From contig OW799236.1 of NCBI GenBank assembly GCA_941918925.1, positions 81,432,213-81,496,212 on the forward strand: DNA of 64,000 nucleotides, read 5' to 3'. The notes beneath the pieces were generated by a model. The model had not been told where the DNA came from and made no database searches. It saw only the letters and a list, made by a program, of their open reading frames with translations. Made by a program: the position numbers and the translations under genes. This DNA comes from Phyto melanocephala. Taxonomy: Eukaryota > Arthropoda > Insecta > Diptera > Rhinophoridae. This document shows positions 58,254 through 64,000 of the stretch, in pieces; the stretch's first letter is position 1; each line of letters opens with the position of its first letter.

Positions 58254-60690
58254 ATGACTAACTTTTCCTAGATATTCTGTCATTATCACATAGAACTTAT
58301 AGCCTAATATAAAAATATAATAAAATTTATTAATATTATTAGAATTAATAATAAAACTAATATATTATAATTAATAATAATGTTATCGAGCAAATGTATA
58401 CTTTTAGACTGATGTTTTCTTTTTTCCGAAAAATTTTAAACAAAACATTCCTACACAATTTTGCATATCTTGCCAGTACAAGATTATCTCCAGCTTCACT
58501 TATTTCTGACTTATATAAACCCAATTACTAATGGTCCCAATGGCATAAAATCATTTTTCTTATCCTGCAAGGCTTTTTAACACGTGGCATCTTCTTGTTA
58601 AACTGCATATAACTGATGTCAACAATTGCTGTCCTGGTCGTAATCACTTGGTAGCACAAAGAATGTAAGGCAAGTATATGTCCATGCTTTTTCTTAAAAA
58701 AATTTAATGTAACCGTTTTTCCAGAACTGGTTATGAATTTTATAGATGTTATAGGGAAAGATTTTTTATTATATAACCACGTATTGAAAAATGTGTTTTG
58801 TCCTTGAAGTTTTTCAAAAATTTTATTCATTCAGCCTCTTAATAAAACGAGCTGAACAGGTACCGCTTTGCTGGTTCGACTAAAGTCTCATGTTGTTCCT
58901 AAAAACCGCTGGAGCAGGGAAAACAAGCTTAAAGTTGTAAGTAAATCTAATAAACTGTAAACAACAAATTTAAAACAAGAAAATAAACCAACAAAATATC
59001 TTTCGTTTTTTTGACACTCTCTCTCTTCTTGTCTCACATAAATCACTCTTTTGCAAGATCGATTTGTCTCCATATGCATTACATTTTTGGTTATTTTGTT
59101 ATATACCCGGTGACCAACATCATCATTTTTCATTTTGACAAACGCTGAAAATGTTATGTTATCAACGAAAAATATCAATTTTTCTTTCAATGAAATTTTC
59201 ATTTACTATAATCTTGTACAAATTTCGACTTGATACTGATTCTGTGGCAATAATTTGTTGATGAAACTGTCATTGTGACGATGTCGTTTAAACTCACCAC
59301 CGAATCCATGTGATTTGCTTTTGTACTAAAAGCAAATATAATCGCTTATAACTCGTAAAATACTAAACCAATCGTAACAGTATATAGATTGTGCACATGT
59401 GCAAGGATATTCCTTCCAAATTGAATCTATTTTTTTCTTAATCGTTTGTATAACGTGAACGTAAACTATGTTACAACGAATTGTCTTGGATAAAAAACTG
59501 ATATTAAATTTTAATAATATTAAAAAAAAAAATACTTATTAAGAAATTCAACAATCCATTTCGTTAAAAAAGCAACAAATTGTTTTTAACTACAATCATA
59601 TTGTAAAATATTAAAAATTAAAAAAAAAAAAAATATTTTCAATAATTTACTTAATTTTTCGTGATACATGTATTCCTAAATTGTCTTTCAATGACATTTA
59701 TTTTTATCTATTGCATTGTGACTTTCAGAATTATTGTATAATGCGTGAGGATCAGAAAGAGTTTCGAACTGTGGAGGATATTTTCGGTCACTGCTCAAGT
59801 CCACAAAACCACATGGTAAAGTAGTTATGTAAACGATTTCACGATTAATTGGGTGATGCGATGAGCATAATGAACCACATTGGACTCCGAGTGTGGGTGT
59901 CGGAGGTGTCTCTTTCTACCTACTTCCACCTTTATTTTGTTTATTTCTTTATTCCATATCATTAGTAAGACTTTTGCGATATCTTTTGGAAAAGTTTAAG
60001 CACCAGATTGAACCCAAAAAAAAAACAAATATATATTATTAAAACAGTTTTCACTTTATTTTATTATTGAATATCTTTTTTATTTTTTTTTTCTTATTCC
60101 CGTATCGAGGGTATTAATAATTTATCTTAGGAATGACATTGTTAAATATGTACAATTCATTTAAGGGCTTATAAAATCCAGCTGGTATAAAAATTAACTT
60201 CATCTGATCACGCATTGCGTCAGCGATTTGTATCTTGAGCCATAAAATACAAAAAGAAAATGAGAAATTATTTAACAAAAAAATCTTCACCGCCGAAGCA
60301 TAACTTCCGCATTTAAGCTGAAGATAATCAAAATTTTATGTTAGAGCAACCATTATATTCACAAAAGTTTAAGGTTTTATATGATTTGTGATTAAGAGGA
60401 ATCATCGTATTCAATTTTATTGAAAACAAAATTTAAAATTTGAAAAGTCAATGAAATAACTATAGATAAATGATCCGATTAAAGCCGTGACTGAGAGTTT
60501 GCGTGAGCTTGGCAGTCTGCAGAGCCAGTCTCTATCTCAAAAAAATATTTTTTTTATTAAAATTATTATGGAAGAAATAAACCCTAAATTTATAAAAAAA
60601 AAGAAAAAATATTTCACCGTGTGTTTTAAAATTTGTTTCTCACATTTTTAACAAAATTTTTCCAGTTTGTTGGATATACCATATATTGTT
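58254..60690. other. mostly AT-rich, one possible exon
   Basis: Apart from the candidate exon at 59729-59815 I see no gene. The reverse frames at 58528-58830 (100 codons) and 58888-59202 (104 codons) are open but match no domain I know. A forward reading near 60470-60540 (DPIKAVTESLRELGSLQSQS) is protein-like and locally GC-richer; its origin is unknown. Confidence 0.45.
59729..59815 (+). other. candidate internal cassette exon of an unidentified host gene
   Basis: A stretch of 87 bp starts directly after GTGACTTTCAG (acceptor) and ends at ATG|GTAAAG (donor). Only one frame is open, and it is open throughout: 29 codons reading NYCIMREDQKEFRTVEDIFG then HCSSPQNHM. Its length is a multiple of three and it begins and ends in phase 0, as cassette exons often do. 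The composition is much more protein-like than neighbouring frames. I cannot name the gene. If real, the window is part of a long intron of a forward-strand gene. Without conservation or transcript data this is a prediction. Confidence 0.45.
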
Positions 60691-60699
60691 TCGGTGCCA

Positions 60700-61620
60700 A
60701 AGTCAATTCTTTTTTATTTTTCGAAACTTTTTAAACATTTATTACATAAACAAATTTATGAATATGTTAGAAACAATAACCTATATACTGATCATCAATT
60801 AGGATTCAGACCTTATCTGATGTCATAAGCGATATTTGTATTAAGCTAAATGAGAAAAGAGTATAATTTTTGGTATTATTGGACAACTCTAAGGCATTTA
60901 ATACTGTACATCATTCAATGTTATGCCTAAAATTATCATAATTATTAAATTTTTCATCGCTTGCTCTTTATGCCTTTCTAGTATAACGCAATCGTGGTGA
61001 TTTAATTTCACGTCCACTTCAAGTTACAAGAGGTGTTCCACTGGGTTCCATACTTGGACCGTTGCTATACCATACAACTACCATACGCTAAAATGCATAT
61101 GTATGCTGATGACGTTCAGTTGTATCTTAGTTGTTCCAAGAAATTAATCACTGGAAAAATGTGGGAATTAAAAATGATCTGTAGAAAAATTCTACGTGGG
61201 CACCTGTAAATGGATTACGCCTTAATCCAATGATGTTAAAATGCATAATAATAAGAACAAAGCATACAATCATTGATGATGGCATCAATATTGTTCTTGA
61301 TAGCTCAAAAATACATATGTATAGTAAACACAGCTGGAAATAAGAGTGTATCATTTAACAAATCTCTCACTTGGTTGGAACAAATTAGCCAGAAGTGTGG
61401 AAAAAATATAGTATATTGCGAAATTTATGGGCCACTCAACAATTTACTCCGTTGAAGGTTAAAATCTTTTTGGCAAAAACATATCTACTGCCAGCACTTC
61501 TCTATTCATCAGAAAATATGTGGACTATAGAGATTTTGGCAAAATCCTTAACAGTTAAAAATGAAAAAAAAAAAACTTTATTCATAATCATTCTCAAGTT
61601 ATGATGAAATGTTTTAGCAT
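60700..61620 (+). pseudogene. Jockey/CR1-like reverse transcriptase relic
   Basis: Non-LTR reverse transcriptase read across several frames: FKHLLHKQIYEYVRNNNLYT and DHQLGFRP, then LLDNSKAFNTVHHSMLCLKL (first catalytic region), LISRPLQVTRGVPLGSILGP then LLY, KMHMYADDVQLYL-like active-site block (ATGCTGATGAC near 61103), TWAPVNGLRLNPMMLKCIII then RT, and near the end LKVKIFLAKTYLLPALLYSS. Many stops and frameshifts are present, and parts such as the second and third blocks are separated by indels. An A run at 61568-61575 is near the end, but no target duplication was found. The block order and wording point to Jockey/CR1-type elements, distinct from the RTE-like copy at 38569. Confidence 0.75.
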
Positions 61621-63010
61621 AACTGCCTTATTTTAGGCAAAATAATAACTCGTCCATATAACACTATGCTATAAGAAGATTTTTTCTTATTTTATTAAGA
61701 GAATCTATTTAATAGGATGAAAGGATTTTAAGGACAACTCTTTCACTCAGACTTAAAGATTTCATTGCAGATATTTTTTGTATTAATTTTTAACCTTAAC
61801 CAATTTTACACCTCATACAGCTGCTGCCTTTATTTACAATTTTACAATAAATTTTGCTATATTGAATTTAGCATATTGAATTTATTGCTTTTTTTGGTCT
61901 ACTCTTACTAAAAAAAGAACGAAGGGAGGCATGTGATTTTGTAACTTTAAAAACTTATAACAAAGAAAACAAAAGGTATATTTTTATAAGGGTCTTTGGT
62001 TAATAAAAAGATATCCTTTTGCAGAAGCCAGATTTTTGTTTCTGTGTATAAGAAAAACTAAGGCAAATCCCATATACCTTGTACTCACATATTAAAGGAA
62101 ATCTTTTTCTCTTGTCTAACAAAAGTAGGTTAAGGGAAGTTTTTTTTCTTTTCCACTTCAACTTCGTTATGCTAATGACAGGGCATATTTGCAAGCAAGT
62201 TTTTTTTTTATTTTATTTAATAATAAATGTTGCTTCTCATGCAAAATGAAAAAAAAATAAAAATTTGCTTATCATAAAAATCTAAAATCTTACCAATTTT
62301 TTGCACTGCTGTTTCTTTTTTCAAACTCATAATGATAAGGGGTTTCCTATTGACTTTTTTACAGCTTGTGTTAAGTTTTATTATTATATGCTGCCTTTTG
62401 TATTCATTTTTCTAAACGTAATTTATTGATTTAATATTTTGAATTGATTTTAATATCGTATTGTCTTCTTTTTTTCTTTTCTTCTTGTATAATAAATATT
62501 TTTTTTGCTTAAGAAGTTCAGTTTAAATAGAATAACTGCATTTTTTTCCTATGAAATTTTTTATTTTATTTTATCATGCTAGGGATCAAAAGTGGTGGGG
62601 TATTGTTGGCTATTTTATTTCCCTCTCTAGCAAGAAACCATATGAAACTTTTCTTTAAAGATTTTGTAGGATGTGTCCTTTATGTTAAGAATTTTTTGTT
62701 AAACTTATGATGCGATTAGCTTAAGTGAAAAGTTTTGTATTTTTTGCTGTTTTCTCGGTCAAAATTATGAAAAAGTTTTTTTTATAAGTCTATTGTCATT
62801 TCTAAAAGAAAAACTGAAAAATGGGAACAAAAGAAGAGCTATTTGTCAAAGATTCTGTACGGAAACTTAGAATGAGCGTTTAAAGCAAATTATATTATTT
62901 TTTTTTAATTCTTAGACGTTGGTTTGTCATGTTTGTTAATAGAAAATATATTTTTAATTAATTTTAATTTCTATTTTATTTCTAATACACGTTTGACAAT
63001 TCAGCAAAAA
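61621..63010. other. gene-poor AT-rich sequence
   Basis: No gene recognised; the sequence has many T runs. Confidence 0.5.
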
Positions 63011-63014
63011 TATC

Positions 63015-63300
63015 ACCTCTCTTCTTTCTGAGATATGAGCAAATAAACACGACTGCCTCTCTCTTTTTTCTTTTATTTAGCAAGGAAATTAATATTTTTA
63101 GCTCAAGGTTAATTTATGGAGACATTTGCTACTATTTGCAGGCACCAAATGTCTCTAGGGATATTTCAAAAAATTTTTGTATAAATCGGTTACTAACCGA
63201 CAAAGTTATGGGTAAAAATAATTTTGAAAAATATGTTTATTTTGTTTTTTCATATATCAAGTATTTAAGCTCCTAATAATGTTTTAGACATACCTAAGAC
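63015..63300 (+). mobile_element. family A-related HINE fragment
   Basis: TTTCTGAGATATGAGCAAAT and ACACGACTGCCTC match the corresponding family A block (20128-20165). Further on, GGTTAATTTATGGAGACATT, TTGCTACTATTTGCAG, CTCTAGGGATATTT and AAATCGGTTACTAACCGACA match 17690-17800. Ends are not preserved. Confidence 0.5.
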
Positions 63301-64000
63301 AGCAGAATGCAAACCATAGTCTCGGAAATTAATGCCGAGAAATTCTAAAAAATCTCTTTGGAACTAACTGAGATATAAGAACATAAATACAAATGGTTCG
63401 ATATTTTTCCTAAACATTATAAGCGAAAATCTTTTTTTTTTTTTTAGCATCGAGATAGAGACAGGAACTATATACGTATCAAAACAAAATACCTGAAAAG
63501 CAAAATATTGGACATGAAATAAATTTTAAGACAAAGATGACCACCACTTTAGAATGGCTTACAATTAATTTATACACAGAGAAAACAGATTCGTTATGAC
63601 AACCCAATTTGTTGCCAATCGAATTCCTTCGGTTCCAACTACTATCTCTCAATTCGTTCACAATAACAGAAATTTTTGTTTCTTGTTATGATTTTTAGTA
63701 AGCCAGCAGTTGTGGTAATATATATTTTTAGTTGGTATTATGGAATTAAAAAAAAACAAACTATTTGTGATTCCAAATATATTATTGATACAACTGAAAT
63801 AAAATATAGAATTAGAAATCCCAAAGGAATAATCAGTCGTCTTTATTAATTAAACAAGAAATAATGGCAAAAAGCATTTTTTTTATTTATTTATATATTT
63901 TGATTATAATATACATATTACAAAAACAAGAATTAAATTACTATTAATATTTTTAAATAATATGTTTAATATGTATAACATAAGCTTGTAATCTTATTTG
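63301..64000. other. no gene recognised
   Basis: AT-rich sequence to the window end. The 60-codon reverse frame at 63479-63661 has no recognisable domain. Confidence 0.5.

Noticed and set aside
58528..59202. Two reverse frames of 100 and 104 codons
   Set aside because: No recognisable domain, and a few frames of this size are expected by chance across six frames in DNA this AT-rich. Kept only as a remark in the gap entry.

Overview
The window looks like non-coding DNA from a higher fly (Diptera, Brachycera; a calyptrate such as a blow fly or house fly is my best guess). It is very AT-rich, with long A/T runs and no complete host gene. It holds several copies of elements carrying (GTCY)n tracts, as in the mini-me/DINE-1/HINE (Helentron-derived) repeats of Diptera, plus mariner-like and non-LTR elements of insect type. 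It is probably intergenic or a very large intron. The genus is an inference, not something read from the sequence.

Layout. 1-3080 is mostly featureless, with one decayed RNase H relic near 2.7 kb. 3083-7710 is a block of HINE-like elements (family A twice, then a 2.4 kb family B copy) followed by an internally deleted mariner-like element. 7.7-14 kb is quiet apart from a decayed non-LTR C-terminal relic at 10.85-11.4 kb. 14.0-16.65 kb is a reverse-strand family B copy next to a mariner-like fragment. 18070-19385 is a DNA transposon with perfect 36-bp inverted termini and dense subterminal motif arrays. 19835-20544 is the best family A copy. 20.5-31.6 kb is quiet, with a mariner relic at 24.8-25.2 kb and a possible degenerate hammerhead motif at 29.5 kb. 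31594-32424 is a PIF/Harbinger-like MITE with another MITE inside it. 32935-35540 is a four-layer nest: family A, then B, then a mariner-derived MITE, then a CCCAGC MITE. 38569-39868 is a 5'-truncated RTE-like retrotransposon with a 398-codon open reading frame and a 12-bp target duplication. 40265-42426 is a fourth family B copy split by a 985-bp retrotransposon fragment with a 10-bp target duplication. Further MITEs lie at 42732-42963 and 45658-46153, and a 99-bp near-perfect palindrome at 47286-47384. Mariner-like elements sit at 49700-50613 and 53321-54195, family A and B fragments at 55.1-55.9 kb, a hammerhead ribozyme of Penelope-like type at 58184-58253, a possible host exon at 59729-59815, and a Jockey/CR1-like reverse transcriptase relic at 60.7-61.6 kb.

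The genes do not form a pathway; what works together are transposon parts. All four family B copies that reach far enough carry the same mariner-derived MITE at the same internal site, so B amplified as a composite after capturing it. Sibling copies serve as empty-site controls for the later insertions. The least expected item is the hammerhead ribozyme fold at 58.2 kb. I did not find a multigene system, defence locus, CRISPR array, rRNA or intact tRNA.
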